A stretch of 64,000 nucleotides of DNA. Source: Nisaea acidiphila. GTDB taxonomy: Bacteria; Pseudomonadota; Alphaproteobacteria; Thalassobaculales; Thalassobaculaceae. The stretch is taken from contig NZ_CP102480.1 in assembly GCF_024662015.1 (NCBI RefSeq), positions 2,762,501 to 2,826,500 of the forward strand. Reading direction: 5' to 3'. The position numbers and the translations under genes were made by a program. Below the pieces are notes generated by a model that was given only the letters and a program-made list of their open reading frames with translations, ran no database searches and was not told the origin of the DNA. Position 1 is the stretch's first letter, and the number at the start of each line of letters is the position of its first letter. Of this stretch, positions 36,941-45,943 are shown in pieces.

Positions 36941-37067
36941 GTACCGGGCTTCGCAAGATTGGGGCCGAGGGCGAGACCTGTCGTGACTCCATAGACTTAC
37001 CGCGTATTTCTCAACCTGTGCGTCAGTAGGAATCGGGGGGAATTAGACCGAAATTGGCGGAATCTGC

Positions 37068-37712
37068 CTAGCAAGAGGCAATAGATTCCCCCCCGAAAGC
37101 GATCCGGCATACTGGCAGACGTTGTGCCCGGTAAGACGCACGGCTCAATTCCCTGACCAGTTCGCCGACCTCAAGAGGGCTGTCTGCCTGCCCCTCGGGG
37201 AGAGGCTGCGCGCCTGACGGCAAAGGCCAGATTCCAATCAGGAGATCGTTCGCCAAATTTTCGGTAAGGGAGAGCGGAAGGGTCATGCTGAAGCAGCGTT
37301 TGAGGGTACCGGACCGGCTCTCTATTCCGACGAATTGTGCGCCCGGTTTCCGGCTTTCCGCGACGGACCGCATCAGCCGAAAGATATTCGCGCGCCCCGC
37401 TATCGACATCCGCTTCTGCCGTGCGGCGTGGCCCCGGCGAAAGTCTCCGGCAAGCGCTCCGGCCTGTTCGCCTACCAGTTCGCATCGGAACTCGTCGGGA
37501 AGCGTTCGAAGCAAGGCGAGATGAGGCAGCAGAGGCGCGCCGAGCGCGAGGGGGCTTAGCGCCTGTCGAGGCTTACCCTCCGGTAGTGCCAACCATACAT
37601 CGTAGAGTCGGCAAACCAGTTCCTTGTTCACCAGCAATTGTGAGCATTCTGACGTCACAGTTTGCCTCCAGAACTCTGGATTGTATTTTTGTACAATATC
37701 ATTGAAATGCAA
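37068..37712 (-). CDS. PAS_5-type domain protein
   Basis: 214 residues. It fits the alphaproteobacterial PAS_5 family (PF07310): YDVWLALPEGKPRQALSPLA, the CELVGEQAGALAGDF segment, and the SRSGTLKRCFSMTLPLSL strand pair. These are stand-alone sensor-like proteins without an output domain; ligands are mostly unknown. It is divergent from the Fur-family gene, sharing a 165-base intergenic region that is visibly AT-richer. Confidence 0.72.
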   Translation of the reverse strand: MHFNDIVQKYNPEFWRQTVTSECSQLLVNKELVCRLYDVWLALPEGKPRQALSPLALGAPLLPHLALLRTLPDEFRCELVGEQAGALAGDFRRGHAARQKRMSIAGRANIFRLMRSVAESRKPGAQFVGIESRSGTLKRCFSMTLPLSLTENLANDLLIGIWPLPSGAQPLPEGQADSPLEVGELVRELSRASYRAQRLPVCRIAFGGESIASC

Positions 37713-37877
37713 TTTATTTGAGTCTCGAAATTGCGCCGCGTCCTACAACCATGCGCCGCCAGCCGGGGCGCGAAGGCGGTCGCGAAATGTGTCGGAATGC
37801 TGGTTTGTCTTGTTAACGGCGCTGTTATATTCTCACCCAGCGTAAGTGGTCCCGACAGAACGGAGCGTTGTCAGGGA

Positions 37878-38384
37878 ATGGCTGAAGCCAACATGGAATC
37901 GAGGGTTGCCGCCCTGTGTCTCGAAAAGGGACTGAAAATGACGGAGCCGCGGCGCGTCATCGCGCGCGTCCTGTCCGAGGCGGAAGACCATCCGGACGTC
38001 GAGTCGCTGCATGAGCGTGTGCGGGAGATCGACCGGTCGATCTCGATCGCAACGGTCTACCGGACAATGAAGCTGTTCGAAGAGGCGAATATCGTCACCA
38101 AGCGCGATTTCGGCGATGGCCGTGCGCGCTACGAGGAAATAAACGGTGAGGAAGACCATCACCATCACATGATCGATGTGACGACCGGAAACGTGATCGA
38201 GTTCTATAACGAGGAACTTGAGGCGCTGAAGGAATTCATCGCTCGCGAACTCGGCTTCGAACTGGTGGACCACCATCTGGAGCTGTTCGGCGTTCCGCTG
38301 AAGAAAGCGGAAGCCAAGACGACCGCTCCGAAATACAAGCCCAAGGCGAAGACCAAGATCATCAGCGGCAAGCCGCCGGCCTGA
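37878..38384 (+). CDS. fur: Fur-family transcriptional regulator
   Basis: 168 residues from the ATG at 37878 behind TCAGGGA; an earlier in-frame start at 37731 gives an unrelated leader. The winged helix is GLKMTEPRRVIARVL...SISIATVYRTMKLFEEANIV, and the metal-binding region EDHHHHMIDV. A second His pair, VDHHLELFGV, follows. The HHHH motif favours an iron-type Fur rather than Irr. A Lys-rich C-terminal extension (KPKAKTKI) is unusual. It would repress iron genes when iron is abundant. Confidence 0.85.
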   Translation: MAEANMESRVAALCLEKGLKMTEPRRVIARVLSEAEDHPDVESLHERVREIDRSISIATVYRTMKLFEEANIVTKRDFGDGRARYEEINGEEDHHHHMIDVTTGNVIEFYNEELEALKEFIARELGFELVDHHLELFGVPLKKAEAKTTAPKYKPKAKTKIISGKPPA

Positions 38385-38424
38385 TCCGGTTTTCGCTCTA
38401 CCGCAACCGGTATTGGCCGGATGA

Positions 38425-39756
38425 TCAGATACCCGAGCGGTCGATCAGATGCAGGAAGGACCCGAACACGGGTCCACTGCACCCGCCGACTTCCCCGAGT
38501 GCGCTACCGGCTGCGTCTGTAATTCCGAAGAGCGCCGTTCCGGGGACGCTTCCCGACATCGCCGCATAGTGGAATTCGTGCCCGCGCAATTTTGTGCCGG
38601 CGGGGCCGAACGGGGTACCGATCAAGGTCTCGATATCCCGGTAGCCCAGATGACGCTTCGGCACGGCGAAGCTGGTTGCGTGGGGCAGCAGGCCGAGCAT
38701 GGGGTGATCGGCTCCGTCTGCATCGGTCAGATTCCTCCCGAGAACCATATATCCGCCGCATTCGCCGTAGACCGCTTTTCCGCTCTCCGCGAGATTTCGC
38801 ATGCCGGCGATGAAGCCGGAAGCGGCCGAGAGCCGACCGGCATGAAGTTCCGGATAACCTCCGGGCAGATAGACGGCATCCGCGTCCCGGGCGGGAGATT
38901 CGTCGGAGAGCGGAGAGAAGAAGGAGAGCTCCGCTCCCGCCGACCGCCAGCCGTCGAGGATGTGCGGATAGGAAAAGGCGAAGGCCGCGTCGCGCGCGAC
39001 GGCGATGCGCTGGCCGAGGGGCGGGAGCGGCGGTGTGGACCAGGCCCCGGTTAAATCGGTACCCGGTAGCGCTGCGGCGATGATCGCTTCCAGATCGAGA
39101 TCCGCTTCCATCCGGTCCGCCGCCTGTTCAAGGAAAGCCTCCAGGTCGGGGTGCTCGCCCGCCTGGACCAGTCCGAGATGACGGCTCGGCCGCTCGATGG
39201 CGCCGTCTCTCGCGACTGCGCCCAGGACCGGGTGATGGCTATCCAGAAGGGCGCGGCGGAGCATTTCCTCATGCCGGTCGCTGCCGACCTTGTTGAGGAT
39301 GACCCCGGCGAGCCGGACCTCCGGATCGTGGGCCGCGAAACCGGCGACGAGGGCGGCGACGGACTGGGCTTGCCGTCCGACATCGACGACCAGCAGGACC
39401 GGCCAGCCGGTGCGCCGCGCGATGCTGGCGGTGGAGCCGTCGCCATAGGGATCGTGCTCCTCGCCGAGATTGGCGCCGTCGAACAGGCCCATCACGCCCT
39501 CGACGACCAGAAGATCCGCGCCCGGTCCCCGCGTCGCGGCGAGGGTCTCCGGACGCATGGCCCAGCTATCGAGATTGGGGCAGGGACGGCCTGTCGCGGC
39601 GGCATGAAATGCTGGATCGATATAATCCGGTCCGACCTTGGCGCTCGCGATATCCACGCCGCGGCGGCGGAGCGCGCGGAGCAGGCCGAGGGTGATCGTG
39701 GTCTTGCCGCTACCCGATGCCGGCGCCGCGACGATCAGGCCGCGCGGAGCGCTCAT
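38425..39756 (-). CDS. cobB: Cobyrinic acid a,c-diamide synthase
   Basis: 443 residues. P-loop VAAPASGSGKTT at the N-terminus and a C-terminal class I glutaminase domain with the nucleophile in YGECGGYMVLG. It amidates the a and c side chains of (hydrogeno)cobyrinic acid with glutamine and ATP. Its start overlaps the cobA stop by 4 bases, so the two are translationally coupled. Confidence 0.94.
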   Translation of the reverse strand: MSAPRGLIVAAPASGSGKTTITLGLLRALRRRGVDIASAKVGPDYIDPAFHAAATGRPCPNLDSWAMRPETLAATRGPGADLLVVEGVMGLFDGANLGEEHDPYGDGSTASIARRTGWPVLLVVDVGRQAQSVAALVAGFAAHDPEVRLAGVILNKVGSDRHEEMLRRALLDSHHPVLGAVARDGAIERPSRHLGLVQAGEHPDLEAFLEQAADRMEADLDLEAIIAAALPGTDLTGAWSTPPLPPLGQRIAVARDAAFAFSYPHILDGWRSAGAELSFFSPLSDESPARDADAVYLPGGYPELHAGRLSAASGFIAGMRNLAESGKAVYGECGGYMVLGRNLTDADGADHPMLGLLPHATSFAVPKRHLGYRDIETLIGTPFGPAGTKLRGHEFHYAAMSGSVPGTALFGITDAAGSALGEVGGCSGPVFGSFLHLIDRSGI

Positions 39757-40595
39757 CCGGTCTGTTCGCTGTCGTCCCGCCCGAGGCTGAGCGGGTCCGG
39801 TTCGAGGACCTTACCACTCGCCGCGCCGAGCCAGTCGAGCCCGGAGCGGAGGCGGACGATTTCGCCGATGGCGACGATGGCGGGCGGCTTCACATTGTGG
39901 CGCTCGATATCGGTCGCGGCATTGCCGAGGCTGGTCTCCAGCACGCTCATTTCCGGCAGGGAAGCGTTGGTCACCACGGCGACCGGCTCACTCGCCGGAC
40001 GTCCGGCGGCGATCAGTTTCTCCGAAATCGCACCGATATGCTTGATCGCCATGTAGAGCACCAGCGCCGGGCTGCCCTTGGCGACCGCGTCCCAGTCGAC
40101 GCCGGTGACGTTTCCGGTCGCGTCATGTCCGGTGATCATCGTGATGGCATGGTTGGTATCCCGATGGGTCAGCGGAATACCGGCGAAGGCGAGGCCGCCG
40201 ATCCCGGCGGTGATGCCGGGGCAGATGCGGAACGGCACCCCGGCCTGCACGAGGGTCAGGGCCTCCTCGCCGCCGCGTCCGAAGACGAAGGGGTCGCCCC
40301 CTTTCAGCCGCAGCACCCGCTTGCCCTGGCGGGCGAGCTGGATCAGGCGGAGCGATATGTCGGCCTGTTTCGGCGAGGGCTTCCCGCCGCGCTTGCCGGC
40401 ATATTCCCGCGGCGTCTCTTCCGGTGCGAGGGCGAGGATATCGTCGCCGACCAGCGCGTCATAGACGATGATGTCCGCCGCCTGCAGTGCCGCGTGCGCC
40501 TGCAGCGTCAGCAGTCCCGCATGGCCGGGGCCGGCGCCTACCAGCCAGACGGAACCGGGCGCGAAATCGGCGGCGAAATCAGTCATGGTGCTCAT
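39753..40595 (-). CDS. cobA: Uroporphyrinogen-III C-methyltransferase
   Basis: 280 residues from the ATG at 40595 (GGGAG upstream); an ATG 9 bases later is also possible. The SAM-tetrapyrrole methyltransferase motifs are VWLVGAGPGHAGLLTL, DALVGDDI, VLRLKGGDPFVFGRGGEE and GITAGIGGLAFAGIPLTHR. It makes precorrin-2, the entry to cobalamin and sirohaem. No fused siroheme domain is present. Co-transcribed with cobB. Confidence 0.93.
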   Translation of the reverse strand: MSTMTDFAADFAPGSVWLVGAGPGHAGLLTLQAHAALQAADIIVYDALVGDDILALAPEETPREYAGKRGGKPSPKQADISLRLIQLARQGKRVLRLKGGDPFVFGRGGEEALTLVQAGVPFRICPGITAGIGGLAFAGIPLTHRDTNHAITMITGHDATGNVTGVDWDAVAKGSPALVLYMAIKHIGAISEKLIAAGRPASEPVAVVTNASLPEMSVLETSLGNAATDIERHNVKPPAIVAIGEIVRLRSGLDWLGAASGKVLEPDPLSLGRDDSEQTG

Positions 40596-40747
40596 GGTTC
40601 CAAACCTACTCCCGCGCAATCCCCAATGCCAGTGCGGTATCGCTTTCATACTGATGCGGAACGCTTTGGTCTCTCTGCCATATCCGCGCCTTCTTGCCGC
40701 GTGAATTCGACATGGATGGCGGGCGCCGGACGGTCTAAGACAGTGCC

Positions 40748-41839
40748 ATGGCTAGGAAACCGGACGGACCCTTGAGGCGCGGCTGGACTACGGGCGCCTG
40801 CGCGACGGCGGCGACGAAGGCGGCCTATACCGCGCTGCTGACCGGCCGCTTCCCGGACCCGGTTTCGATCGCCCTGCCAAAGGGCGAGCAGCCGGTTTTC
40901 CCGCTTTCCCGGGAATCGCTTTCCGACGGCGCCGCGACGGCCGCCATCGTGAAAGATGCGGGCGATGATCCGGACGTCACCCACCTGGCCACTATCTTCG
41001 TCACCGTCCGCCCCGCCGCTCCCGGCAGCGGTGTCGCGTTCAAAGCCGGCCCGGGGGTCGGCACCGTGACCAAGGCCGGCCTGCCGATCCCGCCGGGCGA
41101 GCCCGCGATCAATCCGGTGCCGCGCGAGTTGATGCGCGAGGTCGTCGAGGAGGTGGCGGCGGCGCATGGCGGGGCGGGCGATGTCGAGATCGAGATTTCC
41201 GTGCCCGGCGGCGAGGAGCTGGCAAAGAAAACCTGGAACCCGCGTCTCGGGATTGTCGGAGGGCTTTCGATCCTCGGCACCACCGGCGTGGTGGTTCCCT
41301 TTTCCTGTTCCGCCTGGATCCATTCCATCCATCGCGGCATCGACGTCGCGCGCGCCGAGGATTTCCCGCTGATCGCCGCCTGCACCGGTTCGACCTCGGA
41401 GGCGGCTGTGGCGAAGCGGCATGGATTGCCGGAAACCGCCTTTATCGATATGGGCGATTTCGCGGGCGGGATGCTGAAATATCTCCGCCGCTATCCGGTG
41501 CCGAAACTGATCATCGGCGGCGGCTTCGCCAAGCTGGCGAAGCTGGCCGAGGGACATATGGATCTGCATTCCGGCCGTAGCCAGATCGACATGGACTGGC
41601 TTGCCGCCCAGCTCGGCGAGGTCGGGGGGGCGGCTGCGCAGGTGCTGGCGGCGCGGGAGGCGAATACGGGTCTCGAGGTGCTGAACATCGCGAAGGCGGC
41701 CGGCCTGCCGCTCGGCGCCCGGATCGCCATGCTCGCGCGTGCGGAGGCGCTTGCGATGCTGAATGGCGAGAGGACCGAGATCGTTGTCGAGGTGTTCGAC
41801 CGCGAGGGCGCTCTCGTCGGCAGCGCGGGTGAGGTCTGA
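40748..41839 (+). CDS. cbiD: Cobalt-precorrin-5B C1-methyltransferase
   Basis: 363 residues. CbiD signature segments: LRRGWTTGACATAATKAAYTAL at the start, then GVGTVTKAGLPIPPGEPAINP and STSEAAVAKRHGLPE. CbiD is the C1 methylase of the anaerobic pathway; several alphaproteobacteria use it in place of CobF. It is divergent from cobA-cobB and 3 bases from cobK. Confidence 0.94.
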   Translation: MARKPDGPLRRGWTTGACATAATKAAYTALLTGRFPDPVSIALPKGEQPVFPLSRESLSDGAATAAIVKDAGDDPDVTHLATIFVTVRPAAPGSGVAFKAGPGVGTVTKAGLPIPPGEPAINPVPRELMREVVEEVAAAHGGAGDVEIEISVPGGEELAKKTWNPRLGIVGGLSILGTTGVVVPFSCSAWIHSIHRGIDVARAEDFPLIAACTGSTSEAAVAKRHGLPETAFIDMGDFAGGMLKYLRRYPVPKLIIGGGFAKLAKLAEGHMDLHSGRSQIDMDWLAAQLGEVGGAAAQVLAAREANTGLEVLNIAKAAGLPLGARIAMLARAEALAMLNGERTEIVVEVFDREGALVGSAGEV

Positions 41840-41842
41840 GCC

Positions 41843-42598
41843 ATGGCGCGTCTGCTCGTCCTCGGCGGAACCGAGATCGCGAACCGATTTGTCGCGGCGG
41901 TCCGCGAGGCGCATCCGGAACTGGAGGTGATCCTCTCCCTCGCCGGACGCACGCGCGACCCGAGACTTCCCGACTGCGAGACCCGGAGCGGCGGGTTCGG
42001 CGGGGTGGAGGGACTCTCGGCTTATCTGAAAGCCGAAGGCATCACGGCGCTGGTCGATGCGACCCATCCCTATGCCGCGCAGATCTCGGCCAATGCGGCT
42101 GCGGCGGCGAAGGCGGCGTCGGCGCCGTGCCTGCATCTTGTCCGGCCGGAGTGGGTCGCGGGGCCGGACGACGTTTGGCACGTGGCGGAGAGCAACGAGG
42201 CCGCCGCGCGCCATCTGGAAGTCCTTTCGGCCGCTGAGCCGCGCAAGGTGTTCCTCTCGATCGGACGGCAGGAGCTGGCGCCTTACAAAGCGCTCGGCAA
42301 CTGCTCCTTCGTGGTGCGCTCGGTCGAACCGCCGGAGGAGGGCGATCTTTCTTCCGGTGCGGAGTTGATCCTCGCCCGGGGGCCGTTCTCCGAGGCGGAC
42401 GAGATCGCGTTTCTGAAAGATCGGCGGATCGACCTTATAGTCTCGAAGAACAGCGGCGGGACCGCGACATACGGAAAAATCGCCGCCGCCCGCGCGCTCG
42501 GCCTGCCGGTGGTAATGGTGGAACGGCCGGCGCTGCCCGGAGGCGACGTCGCCGGGACTGTGGAAACCGCAATATCCTGGCTTTCCGGCATTTCCTAA
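41843..42598 (+). CDS. cobK: Precorrin-6A (cobalt-precorrin-6A) reductase
   Basis: 251 residues. CobK/CbiJ pattern: LLVLGGTEIANRFV, TRSGGFGG, ALVDATHPYAAQISANA, and IVSKNSGGTATYGKIAAARALGLPVVMVERP. It reduces the macrocycle using NADPH. It follows cbiD by 3 bases. A perfect inverted repeat lies 2 bases after its stop. Confidence 0.93.
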   Translation: MARLLVLGGTEIANRFVAAVREAHPELEVILSLAGRTRDPRLPDCETRSGGFGGVEGLSAYLKAEGITALVDATHPYAAQISANAAAAAKAASAPCLHLVRPEWVAGPDDVWHVAESNEAAARHLEVLSAAEPRKVFLSIGRQELAPYKALGNCSFVVRSVEPPEEGDLSSGAELILARGPFSEADEIAFLKDRRIDLIVSKNSGGTATYGKIAAARALGLPVVMVERPALPGGDVAGTVETAISWLSGIS

Positions 42599-42600
42599 AA

Positions 42601-42632
42601 GTCGTCATCCCCACGCAAGTGGGGATGACGAC
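42601..42632. repeat. Perfect palindromic hairpin between cobK and cobM
   Basis: Two 14-base arms (GTCGTCATCCCCAC and its complement) around a GCAA loop. It sits between convergent genes and probably terminates both, or is a REP-type element of the GTCATCCCC class common in alphaproteobacterial genomes. No second copy was noticed in this window. Confidence 0.85.
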
Positions 42633-42666
42633 CTTGGTTGAGTGCTCAATTGAGTGCTGAGAGGCG

Positions 42667-43431
42667 CTAAACCTTCACCTCAGGCCGCAGCACGTGCGTA
42701 TGCGCGGCGTCGTAGAGTGCACTGTCGCGGAAATCCTCCTCGCCGAGGACGCGGCCGACGAGAATCAGTGCGGTCCGCGTGATCTTCGCGTCCCGCACCT
42801 TGCCCCGGATGTCCGAGAGCGTGCCGCGGATCACCTGCTGGTCGGGCCAGCTCGCGCGGTAGATCACCGCGACCGGACACTCGGCGCCGTAATGCGGTGT
42901 CAGCGCCCTCTCGATATGGCGCAGGTTGCGGATCGAGAGATGGATTGCCAGCGTGGCCTTCGAGCGGCCGAGCTCCTCCAGTTCCTCGCCCTCGGGCATC
43001 GCGCTCGACTGCATCGTCGTGCGGGTGAGGATGACGGTCTGGCTGATCTCGGGAAGCGTCAGCTCGGTCTGCAGCGCGGCGGCGGCAGCGGTATAGGCTG
43101 GCACGCCCGGGATGATCTCGAATGGGATTCCCACGGCACGCAGGCGGCGGATCTGTTCGGCGATGGCGCCGTAGAGCGAGGGATCGCCCGAATGCACCCG
43201 GGCAACATCCTCGCCGCGGCCGTGCACCGCCTCGATCTCGGCCATGATCTCGTCGAGCGTCATTGGCGCGGTGTCGATCACCCGCGCGCCCTCCGGCGCA
43301 TGGGCGACGACCGCTTCCGGCACCAGCGAGCCGGCATAGAGGCAGGCGGGACAGCGCGCGATCAGATCGCGCCCCTTGATCGTGAGCAGGTCCGGGTCGC
43401 CGGGGCCGGCGCCGATAAAATAGACCGTCAT
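42667..43431 (-). CDS. cobM: Precorrin-4 C11-methyltransferase
   Basis: 254 residues from the ATG at 43431, overlapping the cobJ stop by 4 bases; the longer open frame to 44463 is only the shadow of cobJ. VYFIGAGPGDPDLLTIKGRD, HSGDPSLYGAIAEQ and IPGVPAYTAAAAAL are CobM/CbiF motifs. It methylates C11. Last gene of the cbiX-cobHLIJM operon. Confidence 0.93.
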   Translation of the reverse strand: MTVYFIGAGPGDPDLLTIKGRDLIARCPACLYAGSLVPEAVVAHAPEGARVIDTAPMTLDEIMAEIEAVHGRGEDVARVHSGDPSLYGAIAEQIRRLRAVGIPFEIIPGVPAYTAAAAALQTELTLPEISQTVILTRTTMQSSAMPEGEELEELGRSKATLAIHLSIRNLRHIERALTPHYGAECPVAVIYRASWPDQQVIRGTLSDIRGKVRDAKITRTALILVGRVLGEEDFRDSALYDAAHTHVLRPEVKV

Positions 43432-45227
43432 TCCGCCGCCTCGTCTTTCTTGTCGTCCGCCCGGATAGAGGTGCCCGCCTTCCCGGCATAACCGCGCGGG
43501 GTATAGACATGCTTGCCCGTGAACCGTGTCTCGCTGGAGCCCACCATCACCAGCGTCATCATGTCGACCTGGTCGACCGACAGCGCCTGCAGCGTGGTCA
43601 CTGTTACCGTCTCGTCCGGCCGGCCGAGAGAGCGTCCGAGAATGACCGGCGTCTCCGGCGGTCGGTGCTGCAGCAGCACCTCGCGGGCATGGGCCAGCTG
43701 GGTGCGGCGGCGCATCGAGACCGGATTGTAGAAGGAGATGACGAAATCGCCCTCGGCGGCGGCCTTCACGCGGGTCTGGATCGCGTCCCAGGGCGTGAGC
43801 AGATCCGAAAGCGAGATTGTGCAGAAATCGTGACCGAGCGGCGCGCCGATCCGGGCGGCGCAGGCCTGCAGGGCGGAGATGCCGGGCGTGACGAAGACCT
43901 CCAGCCGCTCCCAGTCCTTGCGCCCGGCCTTGTCGAGCAGCTCGTAGACCAGCGTCGCCATCGCATAGATGCCGATATCGCCGGAGGAGACGAGGGCCAC
44001 CGACTTGCCTTCCGCCGCGAGATCGAGCGCATAGGCGGCCCGCTTCTCTTCCTCGCCGAGGGCGAAATCGTGCCGCTCCTTGCCAGCGGCGAGCGGGCCG
44101 AGCAGGTCGATATAGAGCCCGTAGCCGACGATCACCTCGGCCGAGCGAATGGCGGCGGAGGCTTCCGGCGTGCGCCAGTCGGCGGCACCGGGTCCGATGC
44201 CGACAAGGGCGAGGCGGCCGCGCGCAGTGCCGGTCGCTTTTCCGTCGATGATCGCGGGAGCCTCGGCAATGGCACAGGTCGCGCGCTTCGACTTGAGCTT
44301 CGGCACGATCAGCGCGGCGTCCGGACCGGCGGCGGCGAGTGCGGCGCCTTCGCTGACGCCGTGGCAGCCGACCTCCTTGAAGACGATCTCGGACGGGGTG
44401 GCGAGGCGCGGCGTCTCTTCCTCCAGCCGGGCGGCATCGAAGAAGCGGACCGGGCGGCCGCAATGCGCGCCGAGGGCGTGCACCGCCGCTTCGTCCATCT
44501 TCACGTCGATTGAAAAGATCCCGGCCACGGCCTCCGGCGCGAGCCCTGCATCCGCGAGGGTTTCCTCGACCAGCCGAATCAGTTCTTCCGGTTCCGCGTC
44601 GCGCTCGCAGCCGACGCCGATTGCGAGGCGTTCGGGGTGGTAGGTCAGCGTATCGGGCGCAGGTTCCGCGCGCTGGATTGAAGCGGAGAGTTTCAGCTCG
44701 GCCTCCGCGTCGCTCGGCAGGTCGTTCTCCGCGAGCCAGTCGAGCGCCGGATCGATCATGGCGGCCTCGCCGCGGAGCAGGGCGGCGGTGGCGCTCTTGT
44801 AGTCGCTCTCCGGCGCCAGATGCCAGCCGGCGGGCGGCGCGTCGAGGGCGACGCCGAGCGCGAGGTCGCTTGCGGTGGTGATCGCTGCGATCCCACCGAG
44901 GGCCGCTGCCGCTTCCCGTGCGAGATCGTTGGCGCCGCGATGGCCGCCGAGGAGCGGGATGACGGCCGAACCGTCCTCGGCGATGGCGAGCACCGGCGGC
45001 TCGCTCGTCTTGTCGGAGAGCAGCGGCGCCAGGAGGCGGATCAGCGCGCCAGCCGCGCCGACGAAAAGGATCGGCTCGCCTGCGGTGAATAGGCCGCGCA
45101 GATGCCCGGCCGTGTCGGCAAAGACAGTATCCGCCGGCGCGCTACGCGCCTGCAGCTCCTGCCCGAGGCCTTCCGCGAGCTTCCGCCCCGTCGCGAAACC
45201 GGAGGGGGAGAGGACGACAACGCTCAT
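43428..45227 (-). CDS. cobJ: CbiG / precorrin-3B C17-methyltransferase fusion
   Basis: 599 residues, about twice a plain CobJ. Residues 1-~340 are CbiG: N-terminal FVGAAGALIRLLAPLL and IPLLGGHRGANDLA, then C-terminal GVGCERDAEPEELI and FKEVGCHGVSEGAAL. From ~345 it is CobJ/CbiH: LALVGIGPGAADWRTPEA, VSSGDIGIYAMATLVYE, and FYNPVSMRRRTQLA. CbiG opens the lactone ring of cobalt-precorrin-5A; CobJ performs ring contraction and C17 methylation. Fusions like this are known in proteobacteria. It overlaps both neighbours by 4 bases. Confidence 0.93.
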   Translation of the reverse strand: MSVVVLSPSGFATGRKLAEGLGQELQARSAPADTVFADTAGHLRGLFTAGEPILFVGAAGALIRLLAPLLSDKTSEPPVLAIAEDGSAVIPLLGGHRGANDLAREAAAALGGIAAITTASDLALGVALDAPPAGWHLAPESDYKSATAALLRGEAAMIDPALDWLAENDLPSDAEAELKLSASIQRAEPAPDTLTYHPERLAIGVGCERDAEPEELIRLVEETLADAGLAPEAVAGIFSIDVKMDEAAVHALGAHCGRPVRFFDAARLEEETPRLATPSEIVFKEVGCHGVSEGAALAAAGPDAALIVPKLKSKRATCAIAEAPAIIDGKATGTARGRLALVGIGPGAADWRTPEASAAIRSAEVIVGYGLYIDLLGPLAAGKERHDFALGEEEKRAAYALDLAAEGKSVALVSSGDIGIYAMATLVYELLDKAGRKDWERLEVFVTPGISALQACAARIGAPLGHDFCTISLSDLLTPWDAIQTRVKAAAEGDFVISFYNPVSMRRRTQLAHAREVLLQHRPPETPVILGRSLGRPDETVTVTTLQALSVDQVDMMTLVMVGSSETRFTGKHVYTPRGYAGKAGTSIRADDKKDEAAE

Positions 45228-45943
45228 AGCTCACTTCCTTCGAGAAAGGCTTCGCCGCGCTTGTGCAGGAGGATCATGGAGAAATACGGCACGGTTTCGG
45301 GGTCGACCTCGGAGAGGGCGAGACAGCGCTGGTTCTCCATCGTCGCGTGTTCGATATAGCGCGCATCGTCTTCCAGCCCGAGTTCGCGGAGGAGATCGCG
45401 AATGCGGGCGAAATGGCGACCGATCTTCATGATCACGATTCCGTCCGAGGCCGCCAGCCGGGCGCGCAGCTCCGCGTCTTCCAGCGGTGCCGGCAGAACG
45501 GTCAGAATGTCGTTGCGCGAGACCAGCGGCGCACCGAGCGCGGCGGCCGATGCCATCGGAGAAGAGATGCCGGGCACCACCTCGACCGAATGGCTCTTCG
45601 CCAGCCGCTCGTAGAGATACATGAAGGAGCCGTAGAAGAACGGATCGCCCTCGCAGAGCACGACGACATTCCGGCCGGCATCGAGCGCGGCGCCGATGCG
45701 GAGCGCCGCCTCGTCATAGATCTTCGCGGCGGGAAAGCGGGAGGCGACCATCGGCATGCGGATGGCATATTCCTCAAGCCCATGCGGGATGTGCGGCGCG
45801 GCGATCCGGCGGGCGAGGCTCTGGCCGACCTCGGGTGCCGGATAGCAGACGAGATCCGCTGCCTGCAGCCGCTTCAGGGCCTTGAGGGTGATGAGATCCG
45901 GATCGCCCGGACCGACCCCGATGCCAGTCAGCAATCCGGTCAT
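45224..45943 (-). CDS. cobI: Precorrin-2 C20-methyltransferase
   Basis: 239 residues from the ATG at 45943, which overlaps the cobL stop by 4 bases. CobI/CbiL motifs: LTGIGVGPGDPDLITLKALK, LCEGDPFFYGSFMYLYERL and VVPGISSPMASAAALGAPL. It adds the C20 methyl group. CobI and CbiL differ in metal preference, which I cannot settle from sequence. Confidence 0.93.
   Translation of the reverse strand: MTGLLTGIGVGPGDPDLITLKALKRLQAADLVCYPAPEVGQSLARRIAAPHIPHGLEEYAIRMPMVASRFPAAKIYDEAALRIGAALDAGRNVVVLCEGDPFFYGSFMYLYERLAKSHSVEVVPGISSPMASAAALGAPLVSRNDILTVLPAPLEDAELRARLAASDGIVIMKIGRHFARIRDLLRELGLEDDARYIEHATMENQRCLALSEVDPETVPYFSMILLHKRGEAFLEGSEL

Noticed and set aside
42667-44463. Longer form of cobM reaching 44463
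   Set aside because: The extra 344 codons overlap cobJ in another frame; the ATG at 43431 gives a full-length CobM with a 4-base overlap.
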